A stretch of DNA of 64,000 bases, from positions 1 through 64,000 of the forward strand of contig NZ_JAEQNC010000008.1 in the NCBI RefSeq assembly GCF_016722925.1, in the 5' to 3' direction. Shown here piece by piece: positions 52,199-60,660 of this stretch. Position 1 is the stretch's first letter; every line of letters begins with the position of its first letter. The translations under genes were made by a program, and so were the position numbers. The stretch is from Phytoamicus setariae (GTDB lineage Bacteria > Pseudomonadota > Alphaproteobacteria > Rhizobiales > Rhizobiaceae). The notes below the pieces were generated by a model. It was not told the origin of the DNA, made no database searches, and saw only the letters and a list, made by a program, of their open reading frames with translations.

Positions 52199-52626
52199 GG
52201 CGTCAATCCAATGGCTGCGAGATGTCCGCGCTGACCTGGAATCATAATGCTGCTCGACGGGGCACCAAGCTCGGCTATCTCATCGGCCAGTCCCCAAATT
52301 TTCACGACAGGCATCGTGCGGTGCACGACTGTTTTGGGTTCCTGGAAGGGCACTGCAACGTTAACCGAGCAGCGATCAAACCGGCGATGGTTCGCCAAGC
52401 CGTGTTGATTGATCGGAAACCATCGATATCAGGCATGTTCTTCTTCACCCGAAAATGGTCACTCACGATGCCTTGCTGGAGATTCTTGGTGGCATAGTGG
52501 ACCAGATCTGGATGCAGGAGCCGTTCATCACCCGCCGTTTTAATCGTCGAGGGAAAGGTATTGGCTCCATCGCCAGATTTGGTCATCGATTGAGAAACTT
52601 TGCACCCAGCAAGCGTTGTCGCTTCA
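52199..52626. other. Region after repC holding a transposase relic
   Basis: No intact gene. The middle (52380-52540) encodes, on the reverse strand, a fragment of an IS6-type transposase; the rest shows nothing recognisable. Confidence 0.6.
52380..52540 (-). pseudogene. Relic of a second, different IS6-type transposase
   Basis: The reverse strand reads LLHPDLVHYATKNLQQGIVSDHFRVKKNMPDIDGFRSINTAWRTIAG, resembling the C-terminal DDE region of IS6-type transposases (the ExDH-like LQQGIxSDHFRVKKNMP and the TIAG before the terminal helix). Sequence before and after loses similarity, so only about 50 codons remain. Confidence 0.7.
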
Positions 52627-53772
52627 TCAAGGCAACAAGCGCGCGGCGCGCCCGGTTCGCCGCGTCGCATTGTTGTAGTAGCTGGACGCCTGCTGCACGG
52701 AGCGATGCCGTGACTGTTCCATCGCCTCGGGAAGCGGGACGCCGCGGTTGGCAGCTTCTGTGAGGTAACCGGATCGCAATCCGTGGGCGGAAAACTCCCC
52801 AGCATCCAGCCCGGCCATCGCCACACGCTGCTTGACAATGTCATTGACCGCCTTTGGGTCCAGCGCCCGGCGGGACACATTGCCCCAGCGATCGATCGAT
52901 CGAAACACGCTGCCGCTGTCGATCTTCGACGCCGCCAGCCAAGCGTTTAGGGCGTCGACCGGCCGGCCGGTCAGATAGACGACCTCGTCGTGTTCGGCCC
53001 CACTGGTTTTGGTGCGGCCGAGATGGATCGAAAGAGAGGGCAGGGGAGCGCCACCATCGACAGTGACCGGTGCTTCGATCGTCAACTGCTCTTTGCGCAG
53101 ACCAGCGATTTCGCTCCGCCGGCGGCCGCCCGAGGCAAAGCCGACCATCAGGATGGCCCGATCGCGGAGATCACGAAGGTTATCGCCCGCACAGGTGGCA
53201 AGCAGTTTTGCCAGAACATCGCCGGTCACGGCCTTGGCACTCCTGCGGCGACGTTGGCGTGGTGTCGCGCGGACAGCGAGACGGATCGCCGATTTGAGGG
53301 CGGGGGAGGCGAAAGCGCCTTCGAGACCGCGCCACTTCGTCAGCGTCGACCAGCTGGCGAGCCGCCTGCGCACCGTATCTGGCGCGTGCGGGCCGAATGA
53401 TCTCAAGAAACCGTCTTCACGGAGCGTCTGGTCGATCCCGGATGGCATGCCATGATCAGGATCTGTCTCGCGCCGACGAGGATCCCACAAGTGGTGGGCC
53501 ACGAACTTAAGCAGCAGCGCTTCTGGCGCCGGCCAGGGGAGGGGGGCGCCAATTGCGGCGAGCGACCAGGCTTCCAGGTAGGCGAGGTCCGAGGTCAACG
53601 CCCGCAGCGTGTTTTCGCCCATGCCTTCGTTAACCAGATGGCGCAGCGTCTCGACATCCTGGTCGGTGAGCAGTTCGGCGAGCTTGTCGCGCCGGTCGAT
53701 CGGCAGTACGGCGGCGATCGTGTCGAGGGTCTCAGCCCGAGCCGAAATGTTTGAAGAGCGATCAGTCTCCAT
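52627..53772 (-). CDS. Tyrosine recombinase/integrase
   Basis: The 381-residue protein has a SAM-like N-terminal domain (LPIDRRDKLAELLTDQDVETLRHLVNEGMGENTLRALTSDLAYLEAW) and catalytic residues of phage-type integrases: Arg in GFASGGRRRSEIAGL, HxxR in FSAHGLRSGYLTEA, His in EQSRHRSVQQ and Tyr in SSYYNNATRR. Its ATG (53772) overlaps the vapC stop region by 11 bases, so it may be co-translated with the toxin-antitoxin pair. It may resolve replicon dimers or mark an integrated element; no attachment site was found. Confidence 0.9.
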   Translation of the reverse strand: METDRSSNISARAETLDTIAAVLPIDRRDKLAELLTDQDVETLRHLVNEGMGENTLRALTSDLAYLEAWSLAAIGAPLPWPAPEALLLKFVAHHLWDPRRRETDPDHGMPSGIDQTLREDGFLRSFGPHAPDTVRRRLASWSTLTKWRGLEGAFASPALKSAIRLAVRATPRQRRRRSAKAVTGDVLAKLLATCAGDNLRDLRDRAILMVGFASGGRRRSEIAGLRKEQLTIEAPVTVDGGAPLPSLSIHLGRTKTSGAEHDEVVYLTGRPVDALNAWLAASKIDSGSVFRSIDRWGNVSRRALDPKAVNDIVKQRVAMAGLDAGEFSAHGLRSGYLTEAANRGVPLPEAMEQSRHRSVQQASSYYNNATRRTGRAARLLP

Positions 53773-54178
53773 GGGCAAAAGGCCCCAGTATAGCGACACC
53801 TTCTTTGCGGGCCGCAGCCGCCAGCTTTCTGTCGAGGGTTGCCAGGGGTGCGGTGCGGTTGGTAGCCAGAGCCAGATAGGCTGCGTCGTAGGCGCTCAGC
53901 GCATGATTGGCCGCCAGAAGAAGGATTGCGCCGTCGCTGCCACTGCCTGCGTCGTCAAGCGGCAGGCGCCTGACCCGCTCCATGCCGAGCAGCGCGCTTC
54001 CGGCAGCGATCCGGCCACGCCGCTCGGCCATCGCCAAAATATTGCGGACTTCGAACCAGAAGAGGGATGGGACAGGGCAGGGTTCTGGTATCGACGCGAT
54101 CACCGCCTCGGCGGCTTGGCTATATTCCTCCGGCAACAGCCATGCCGCTACCATGGACGCATCGATGATGAATGCCAT
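53762..54178 (-). CDS. vapC: VapC-like PIN-domain ribonuclease toxin
   Basis: The 138-residue protein is a PIN domain with the acidic set D6 (MAFIIDASM), E43 (LFWFEVRNILAMAERRG), D98 (HALSAYDAAYLALA) and D116 (LATLDRKLA). VapC toxins cut tRNA or rRNA when free of antitoxin. Its ATG overlaps the antitoxin stop (TAATG). Downstream of repABC it probably stabilises the replicon. Confidence 0.92.
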   Translation of the reverse strand: MAFIIDASMVAAWLLPEEYSQAAEAVIASIPEPCPVPSLFWFEVRNILAMAERRGRIAAGSALLGMERVRRLPLDDAGSGSDGAILLLAANHALSAYDAAYLALATNRTAPLATLDRKLAAAARKEGVAILGPFAHGD

Positions 54179-54417
54179 TACCGACGACCTTCGCCCCGCC
54201 AGGACATCAGTTCGTCATGGGAGGAAAGCAGCGCTTTATCGCGGGCCACGCGAACCTCGTTCACAAGCAGTTGCAGATCCGTCTCCTTGCGGATGCGCGA
54301 GAGACGGGCAATGGGATCGTTGCCTCGCGCGATGATCACGTCTTCGCCGGCCTCGACGCGGGCCAACAACTCGGACAGATGGGTTTTGGCTTCGGACACC
54401 TTGACGGTGGTGGTCAT
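54178..54417 (-). CDS. vapB: Antitoxin of the Phd/YefM (VapB-like) type
   Basis: The 79-residue protein has MTTTVKVSEAKTHLSELLARVEAGEDVIIARGNDPIARLSRI, the Phd/YefM DNA-binding fold, and a toxin-binding C-terminus (ETDLQLLVNEVRVARDKALLSSHDELMSWRGEGRR). It neutralises the PIN toxin encoded next and represses the pair. Confidence 0.92.
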   Translation of the reverse strand: MTTTVKVSEAKTHLSELLARVEAGEDVIIARGNDPIARLSRIRKETDLQLLVNEVRVARDKALLSSHDELMSWRGEGRR

Positions 54418-54803
54418 GATACGCTCCTGCGGGCTTTGTTTGGCGGAAGATACGACCGATAAACAGGTTGGTCAATCAGCAAACCATATCACTTCCGATA
54501 AGAGGTACTTATCGGTGATAAGAAACTATTTCGGCGATACCATGCACTGACGTACGGTAACCATCATATAACATTCGTACACTGAATAAATAACAATAAA
54601 AACAAAGTGTTATCACATTAAGAGGATTTCCAATCCGCTGGGTAAGCACTACATCGTCTCGCAGCGCGCAGACCCTTTTTTGCATCGCAGTGATTGGATG
54701 TTTCGATCGGACTGCGGCCTGGAGGATGCCTCCAGACGGGTGAGTTAGGGCTCCACATCTTGCGCCGCCGTTCCGGTGGACCGATAGCGTGACAGCATCC
54801 AAT
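54418..54803. promoter_or_regulatory. Intergenic region upstream of vapBC with an inverted repeat
   Basis: CCGATAAG (54495-54502) and CTTATCGG (54508-54515) form a perfect 8-base inverted repeat with a 5-base spacer; another CCGATAA lies at about 54456 and a further GATAAG follows at 54517. These half-sites, about 80 bases before the vapB start, may be the toxin-antitoxin operator. The remainder to 54803 is AT-rich with no recognised gene. Confidence 0.55.
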
Positions 54804-56423
54804 TCATGTCTGATTTTTTAATCGAAAGCGCTGGATCTTGCCTGACTCGGTTTTTGGTAGCTCCTCGGCGAAGACGATTGAGCGGGGATATTTGTAGGGT
54901 GCGATCATCGCTTTGACGTGATCCTGTAGGTGTTTGACCAGGTCTGGGTCGGCCGTGGCACCGGCCGCGAGCACTACATAGGCTTTGACGATTTCGCCGC
55001 GCGCGTGGTCGGGCGCGCCGATGACGGCACATTCTTGTACTGCCGGGTGAAGCAACAACGCCGCTTCTACTTCCGGACCCGCAATGTTGTATCCTGCAGA
55101 CAGGATGATGTCGTCAGATCGGGCGGCGAAATGGAAGAATCCATCTTCGCTCTGGATGAAGGAATCGCCGGTCAGGTTCCAGCCGTCGCGCGCATAGTCT
55201 TTCTGTCTGATATCATCGAGATAGCGGCATCCGACCGGCCCCCGCACCGCCAATTGTCCTATCGTGCCCCGCGGCACCTCGCGCATGTGTTCATCGACCA
55301 CTCTCGCCTGGTATCCCGACAGCGGCCGGCCTGTGCAGCCGGGCTTTTGCTCGCCGAGCCGATTGGAAATGAAGATGTGGAGCATTTCGGTGGAGCCGAT
55401 GCCGTCGATGATCGGCCGTCCGGTCGTACGCATCCAGTCCTCGAAGACAGGACCGGGTAGCGTCTCGCCCGCCGAGACTGCGACGCGCAGCGACGACAGG
55501 TCGGCGCCCTCGCCGTGTGCAGCAATCATCGCCCGATAGGCGGTCGGTGCGGTAAAGCATATGGTTGCCTGGTATTTCTGGATGATCTCGATGAGGTTCG
55601 GCGGCGTGGCATTCTCGATCAGAACGGCGCTGGCGCCGAAACGTAAGGGGAAGACCGCAAGCCCACCGAGTCCGAACGTAAAGGCGAGCGGCGGCGAGCC
55701 TACGAAGACATCGTCTGTCGTCACTTCAAGCACCTCGCGCGCATAGGCGTCGGCAATGATGAGGATGTCGCGATGGAAATGCATCGTGGCTTTCGGCACG
55801 CCGGTTGAGCCGGACGTGAAGCCCAGGAGTGCGACATCGTCGCGGCCTGTTTTCACGGCGTCGAACTTGACTGGCTTGTCGAGTGCGGCGCGGTCGAGCT
55901 CGGCATCATGATTGGCCGTACCGTCGAAGCCGACCACCGTCCTGAGAAAATGGCTGTCCTTGGCACAGGCCTGCAAGTCGTCCAGTAGCCTGGTGTCGCA
56001 TAGCGCGAGGGTAATCTCGGCCTTGTCCACGATCTTTGCCAGTTCGCCGGCACGCAGCATCGGCATGGTGTTGACCACCACGGCGCCCGCTTTCGTAGCT
56101 GCCAGCCAGCAGGCCACCATTGCCGGATTGTTGGCGGAACGGATCAGCACTCGGTTGCCAGGTTCGAGCCCGAAGTTTTCCACGAGCGCATGCGCGAGCC
56201 GATTGGTCCAGTCGGTCAATTCCTTGTAGGTGCGTTTGCGCCCATTGCCGATGAGCGCAATACGATCGCCAAAACCCCGCTCTACCATCCGGTCGGTCAG
56301 TTCCACTGCGGCGTTGAGCCATTCGGGATAGTTGAAGGTACCAAGATCTATGTCCGGCCATAGTGAAAACGGCGGCAGGTTGTCGCGCGCGAAGCTATCC
56401 GAATGTCCCGTCGGTCCGAGCAT
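54804..56423 (-). CDS. 2-aminobenzoate (anthranilate)-CoA ligase-like enzyme, benzoate-CoA ligase family
   Basis: The 539-residue ANL ligase has the benzoate-type N-terminus HSDSFARDNLPP, the P-loop ALLGFTSGSTGVPKATMHFHRD (about 199-217), GIGSTEMLHIFISNRLGEQKPGCTG, and a C-terminal SGKIQRFRLK with the catalytic lysine. It activates an aromatic acid to its CoA ester. Kynureninase, encoded nearby on the opposite strand, makes anthranilate, so anthranilate is the likely substrate. ATG 56423 has AGGG 8 bases upstream; ATG 56429 is also in frame. It lies 14 bases after the hydrolase gene. Confidence 0.88.
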   Translation of the reverse strand: MLGPTGHSDSFARDNLPPFSLWPDIDLGTFNYPEWLNAAVELTDRMVERGFGDRIALIGNGRKRTYKELTDWTNRLAHALVENFGLEPGNRVLIRSANNPAMVACWLAATKAGAVVVNTMPMLRAGELAKIVDKAEITLALCDTRLLDDLQACAKDSHFLRTVVGFDGTANHDAELDRAALDKPVKFDAVKTGRDDVALLGFTSGSTGVPKATMHFHRDILIIADAYAREVLEVTTDDVFVGSPPLAFTFGLGGLAVFPLRFGASAVLIENATPPNLIEIIQKYQATICFTAPTAYRAMIAAHGEGADLSSLRVAVSAGETLPGPVFEDWMRTTGRPIIDGIGSTEMLHIFISNRLGEQKPGCTGRPLSGYQARVVDEHMREVPRGTIGQLAVRGPVGCRYLDDIRQKDYARDGWNLTGDSFIQSEDGFFHFAARSDDIILSAGYNIAGPEVEAALLLHPAVQECAVIGAPDHARGEIVKAYVVLAAGATADPDLVKHLQDHVKAMIAPYKYPRSIVFAEELPKTESGKIQRFRLKNQT

Positions 56424-56437
56424 GTGCATATCCCTTG

Positions 56438-57505
56438 TTAGCCAGCAGAAGCATTCTCTGCCGCGAAGCAGAGCAGCCTTGCCGGGTTGTCGACCATCAA
56501 ATTGGTGAGCCTGTCCTGTCCGATCCCGGCGGCGCGGAACCGCGGCGCGAGGCTGTCAAGGATATGGGCGAGCCCGTGACCGCCCCAGTTGCGCTTTCCG
56601 GTCTGGTAGCAGACGTCCTGGGAAATCAGCAGTTGCCCGATGTGGCCGCGCTCGATCAGCGTCGCCAGTTCGGCGATCCGCTGGGTGTCGGTGGGCAACT
56701 GGATATAGGCTTCGCCGAAGGCAAAGACACCTTCCGAACCGAACGTATCATATTCGAGCCAGAGTCCCCGGGCGAGCAGCCGCTCCTGATAGGCGAGGTC
56801 GTCGCCGGAACCGTCCTGGTGGCAGAGAACGAGCTTGTCGATCTCGCCGCCCTCCTCAAGGTAGATGGCGATCAACTCGTCGGTGAGCGGGCGGAACGAC
56901 GGCAGGATGCCGGACATAACGTGGAGGAAACAGGGCGCCGATGTGCGCGACTGGGCACGGGCGGCGGCGCGCAGGCATTTCAACTCGAGGTCCGTGGCGG
57001 TCTCGATGGCTATCTCGCCGATCGCGCCGCGTCGGATACCTTCACGCCCGCCGCGCATGATGTCATCGACCAGATGCTGTGCAAGCTCCTCGGTGCTGGC
57101 CTCTCGAACCCAATCCGGCAGGGATGCGTCGATGTAAAGCCCAGTGGCTGCGATGACGTTTACCCCGCTGCGATCGGCCACTTCCTTGAGGCCACTGGCA
57201 TCGGCGCCCAAACCGACACCAGTGAGATCGACGATGGTGCGCCCGCCGGACTTCTTGAACCAAAGTGCCTCTGCAGCAGACTGGTCGAGATCCGTGCCCT
57301 CCAGATTGACCTTGTATCCGGCCGGTGTCCTGAGCAGGCGCCAGCGATCCGCCAGCGCCGGCTGTTGTGCGGACAGCTCGCCTTCATCGGCTGCGGCGAC
57401 ATAGCGGCAGCTGAAGTCGATCAGCAGATGTTCGTGCGGAAGGGTAATGCCCATCTCCGCAGGTCGGATCAATCCGTTCACGGTGATCGCGCATTTTCCA
57501 CACAT
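56438..57505 (-). CDS. Phosphotriesterase-family metal hydrolase (lactonase/amidase-like)
   Basis: The 355-residue TIM-barrel protein has GITLPHEHLLIDF (HxH metal ligands), VDLTGVGLGADASGLKEVADRSGVNVIAATGLYIDASLPDWV, GEIAIETA (bridging acid Glu in place of carbamylated Lys), FLHVMSGI, LVLCHQDGSGDD and QLLISQDVCYQTGKRNWGGHGLAHIL (metal Asp). ATG 57505 follows GGAGG by 6 bases; the open frame runs further upstream through the promoter. Known relatives include lactonases, esterases and amide hydrolases. Its place beside the CoA ligase suggests that it releases an aromatic acid from a conjugate or lactone. Confidence 0.82.
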   Translation of the reverse strand: MCGKCAITVNGLIRPAEMGITLPHEHLLIDFSCRYVAAADEGELSAQQPALADRWRLLRTPAGYKVNLEGTDLDQSAAEALWFKKSGGRTIVDLTGVGLGADASGLKEVADRSGVNVIAATGLYIDASLPDWVREASTEELAQHLVDDIMRGGREGIRRGAIGEIAIETATDLELKCLRAAARAQSRTSAPCFLHVMSGILPSFRPLTDELIAIYLEEGGEIDKLVLCHQDGSGDDLAYQERLLARGLWLEYDTFGSEGVFAFGEAYIQLPTDTQRIAELATLIERGHIGQLLISQDVCYQTGKRNWGGHGLAHILDSLAPRFRAAGIGQDRLTNLMVDNPARLLCFAAENASAG

Positions 57506-57551
57506 GGCAGGCCTCCACCGACGACAATCTGAACTTGCCGCTTGATTATAT

Positions 57552-57568
57552 ATAATGTACTGCATTAT
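57552..57568. promoter_or_regulatory. Palindromic operator in the divergent promoter of the kynureninase island
   Basis: ATAATG (57552-57557) and CATTAT (57563-57568) are perfect inverted arms with a 5-base spacer, centred between the divergent hydrolase (57505) and kynureninase (57629) starts. An overlapping ATTATATATAAT palindrome lies just left. The regulator gene is not in the window. Confidence 0.65.
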
Positions 57569-57628
57569 GCATAGTGCGAAAGCAGACGCAATGGCGATAT
57601 GCAAATGGACGAGTGCAAAGGAGCAGTA

Positions 57629-58861
57629 ATGCGAATGACGAGGGCCGACGTTCAGGCACTGGACAGGGAAGATCTTTTCGCGCCGTTGCGCAACGCGTTC
57701 GAAATACCCGAAGGCGTCATCTATCTCGATGGCAACTCGCTGGGGCCGATGCAGGGCGCCACCCGGCGGCATGTCGCAGATGTGGTCTCGCAACAGTGGG
57801 GGGAAGGCCTGATCCGCAGCTGGAACACGCATGATTGGATCGACCTGCCGACCAAGATCGCGGGAAAAATCGAAGGGTTGATCGGTGTGCCCAAGGGGAC
57901 AGTCGCGGTCTGCGATTCCACATCGATCAATCTTTTCAAGGTTCTTGCCGCGGCCCTTCACGCTCGGCCATCACGGCGTGTTATCCTCTCCGAGCGCAAC
58001 AACTTCCCGACCGACCTGCATATTGCACAGGGCCTGATCGATTTGCTGGCGGACGGCTACGAGCTGAGGACCGTGGCTACCGACGAGCTGGCGGATGCAA
58101 TCAACGACGAGGTTGCCGTAGTTTTGCTGACGGAGGTCAATTATCGCACCGGTCGGCGTCTGGATATGGCAGAATTGACACGTCTGGCCCATGCCGGCGG
58201 GGCTCTCACGATCTGGGACCTCGCACACAGCGCGGGCGCCTTCAAGGTCGAACTTGCCGCGGCCAACGTCGATTTTGCTGTCGGCTGCGGCTACAAGTTC
58301 CTGAATGGCGGCCCCGGCGCTCCGGCCTTTGCCTATGTGGCGCCCCAACATATCAAGGATCTTCGGCAACCAATCACCGGCTGGTTCGGTCATGCGACGC
58401 CGTTCAACTTTGTCGACGACTATGCGCCGGCCCCCTCGATCGAGCGGATGCGGGTAGGCACGCCGCCGATTCTGTCGTTGGCAGCGCTGGATTCGGCACT
58501 CGATATTTTCGACGGCGTCGACATGCTTGCCTTGCGCGCCAAGGCTGATCGGCTGTTCGAGATTTTTTCGTCGGTCGTGGTGCCGGAATGCCCGGAACTC
58601 GAACTGGTAACGCCGCTCGCTCCCAATCAACGTGGCAGCCAGATCGCCTTCCGCTTCGAGGAAGCTTACGCGGGAGTGCAGGCACTGATCGCCCAAAACG
58701 TCATCGGCGATTTTCGTACCCCCGACATCATGCGCTTCGGTTTGACGCCGCTTTATCTCAGCCATGAGGATGTCTGGCAGGCAGCCCACGTGCTGGTGAA
58801 GGTGATGCGGGACAGGCTTTGGGACCAGCCGGCCTACAGGGTCAGGGCAAAAGTCGTTTGA
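57629..58861 (+). CDS. kynU: Kynureninase
   Basis: Kynureninase is a PLP enzyme splitting L-kynurenine into anthranilate and L-alanine. The 410-residue protein has IYLDGNSLGPMQGATRR, DSTSINLFKVLAAAL, SERNNFPTDLHIAQG, TEVNYRTGRRLDM, IWDLAHSAGAFKVEL (D197, H200) and the PLP lysine in CGYKFLNGGPGAPAF (K223), then WFGHATPF and RMRVGTPPILSLAAL. ATG 57629 has GGAG 5 bases upstream; earlier in-frame ATGs lack it. It heads a plus-strand run with two SDR genes. No tryptophan dioxygenase or typical kynurenine formamidase is in the window. Confidence 0.93.
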   Translation: MRMTRADVQALDREDLFAPLRNAFEIPEGVIYLDGNSLGPMQGATRRHVADVVSQQWGEGLIRSWNTHDWIDLPTKIAGKIEGLIGVPKGTVAVCDSTSINLFKVLAAALHARPSRRVILSERNNFPTDLHIAQGLIDLLADGYELRTVATDELADAINDEVAVVLLTEVNYRTGRRLDMAELTRLAHAGGALTIWDLAHSAGAFKVELAAANVDFAVGCGYKFLNGGPGAPAFAYVAPQHIKDLRQPITGWFGHATPFNFVDDYAPAPSIERMRVGTPPILSLAALDSALDIFDGVDMLALRAKADRLFEIFSSVVVPECPELELVTPLAPNQRGSQIAFRFEEAYAGVQALIAQNVIGDFRTPDIMRFGLTPLYLSHEDVWQAAHVLVKVMRDRLWDQPAYRVRAKVV

Positions 58862-58876
58862 ATGGGAGTGACAACG

Positions 58877-59683
58877 ATGACAACAACCGAAGAAGCTGAC
58901 GATCGCACATCCGAAACTACCCGCATGCTGGCCTGGGAGCTTCGCCGGTTCGAGGGTCGAACCGCCTTTGTAACCGGTGGCGCCTCGGGAATCGGCCGCG
59001 CTACTGCACTGCGTCTCGCTGCGGAGGGTGCAAGCGTCTGGATCGTCGACCGCAACGCTCCGCCTGCAGATGATGCCGTGCTTCAGGTCGCCCGTTACCT
59101 GCCGCTTGATGTATCCGACGAAGCGATGGTGGCCAGCACGATCGACAATGTCATCGCAACCGATGGGCGGCTCGATGTGGTGGTCAACGCCGCCGGCATC
59201 GCCATTGCCGGCACCACCCAGGAGACGTTGGTTGCCGACTGGAACAAGACCGTTCTGGTTAACCTCAATGGTACGTTCCACGTCACGGCGGCGGCAATGC
59301 GGGCCATGCGGGGTCACGGTGGTTCGGTGGTCAACATCGCCTCCGACGCCGGTCTCGTCGGCCAGCACGGGCAGGCGGCCTATTGCGCGAGCAAGGGCGG
59401 GGTCGTGCAGTTCACCCGCGCCGCGGCGTTGGACGGTGCAGCCGATGCGATCCGGGTCAACTGCGTCTGCCCTTGTTTTGTGGAAACTCGGCTGGTCCAG
59501 GACTGGATCGCCGCGCAGCCGGATCCGGCAGCGGCACGGGCGGCGGCGGAGGCAGACCAGCCGATCGGGCGCATGGGCAAGCCCTACGAAATAGCTGCGG
59601 CCGTGGCATTCCTCGCCTCGGACGAAGCCAACTTCATCACCGGCATCGCGCTCGCCGTCGATGGCGGCACGACGGCGCGATAG
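58877..59683 (+). CDS. Short-chain dehydrogenase/reductase 1 of the kynureninase island
   Basis: The 268-residue classical SDR has the cofactor motif FVTGGASGIGRATAL (about 31-45), VVNAAGIAIAGT, a Ser in VVNIASDAGLVG, the catalytic YxxxK in YCASKGG and VNCVCPCFVETRLV. It oxidises or reduces a hydroxyl or keto group with NAD(P). GGGAG lies 8 bases before ATG 58877; its mRNA start overlaps the kynU end. Substrate is not readable from sequence. Confidence 0.9.
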   Translation: MTTTEEADDRTSETTRMLAWELRRFEGRTAFVTGGASGIGRATALRLAAEGASVWIVDRNAPPADDAVLQVARYLPLDVSDEAMVASTIDNVIATDGRLDVVVNAAGIAIAGTTQETLVADWNKTVLVNLNGTFHVTAAAMRAMRGHGGSVVNIASDAGLVGQHGQAAYCASKGGVVQFTRAAALDGAADAIRVNCVCPCFVETRLVQDWIAAQPDPAAARAAAEADQPIGRMGKPYEIAAAVAFLASDEANFITGIALAVDGGTTAR

Positions 59684-59699
59684 AACGGAGAAGACGAAA

Positions 59700-60458
59700 A
59701 TGGCCAGACGTCTGCAAAATAGAACAGCCTTCGTGACCGGCGCCGGCCGCGGCATCGGACAGGCAATCGCCGAAAGACTGGCGCAGGAAGGCGCCTTCAT
59801 CATCTGTGCCGACATCGACGGAAGCGCCGCGGCGGCCGTCGCGGCAAGCCTGCCGAATGGCGGAGTGGGGATCAAGGTGGACGTCGCCGACGAGCAGTCC
59901 GTCGAGGCCGCGATGGCCGAGGCGGTTGCTCGTCGCGGCGGCCTCGACATCCTCGTCAACAATGCCGGCATTGCCGGGCCGCAAGAGCCGGCAGGCACGA
60001 CCACGCTCGATGGCTGGCGCCAAACCATAGAGGTCAACCTCACCGGACCGTTCCTTTGCTCGCGGGCGGCACTGCCACATCTCGACAAGAGCGGCGGGGC
60101 GATTGTCAACATCGCCTCGGCACTGGCGCTGGTGGGCTGGACGAACGAATGCGCCTATGGACCAACCAAGGCCGGCGTGGTGCAGCTTACGAAGGGGATG
60201 GCGCTGGATTATGCAGGCCGGATTCGCGTCAATTGCGTCTGCCCCGGCGCGGTGCGGACGCCGATGATCGTCTCAGTGCTGCCAGACAATTCGGATCTCG
60301 AGCCGACGCTGGCTGAGTATGGCAAAATCCACCCCCTGCACCAGCGTCTTGCCAAGCCGCGCGAGATCGCCGACGCCGTTCTCTTCCTGGCATCTGATGA
60401 TGCGTCGCTGATAACCGGCGCCGTACTGGCAGTCGACGCAGGTTTTACGGCCGGTTAA
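59700..60458 (+). CDS. Short-chain dehydrogenase/reductase 2 of the kynureninase island
   Basis: The 252-residue classical SDR has FVTGAGRGIGQAIAERL, ILVNNAGIAGPQEPAG, VNIASALALVGW, YxxxK as YGPTKAG and VNCVCPGAVRTPMI. GGAG precedes ATG 59700 by 9 bases. It is closely related in layout to the SDR upstream and lies 16 bases after it. The two may act on successive steps or different stereoisomers of one intermediate. Confidence 0.9.
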   Translation: MARRLQNRTAFVTGAGRGIGQAIAERLAQEGAFIICADIDGSAAAAVAASLPNGGVGIKVDVADEQSVEAAMAEAVARRGGLDILVNNAGIAGPQEPAGTTTLDGWRQTIEVNLTGPFLCSRAALPHLDKSGGAIVNIASALALVGWTNECAYGPTKAGVVQLTKGMALDYAGRIRVNCVCPGAVRTPMIVSVLPDNSDLEPTLAEYGKIHPLHQRLAKPREIADAVLFLASDDASLITGAVLAVDAGFTAG

Positions 60459-60517
60459 AGCCGCTGCGCATGGAAACTGTTCATACAGCCCTGCCCAGTC
60501 CGGCTTCAACGTCAACA

Positions 60518-60548
60518 AAATGGCCTTTGCAAAGCGCAAAGGCCATTT
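60518..60548. terminator. Bidirectional terminator hairpin
   Basis: AAATGGCCTTTG (60518-60529) and CAAAGGCCATTT (60537-60548) form a perfect 12-base stem with a 7-base loop, between the convergent SDR and hydrolase genes. Confidence 0.75.
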
Positions 60549-60660
60549 CAGTGCGAAGTGGAGCACATTGTTGATAAAGCCCGGAAGGCTTCCAGCGACA
60601 TCAGCGCCATGGACGCATCACCCCAATGCCAAGACTACTTCGCAGCCCTTGGCTTCAAAT

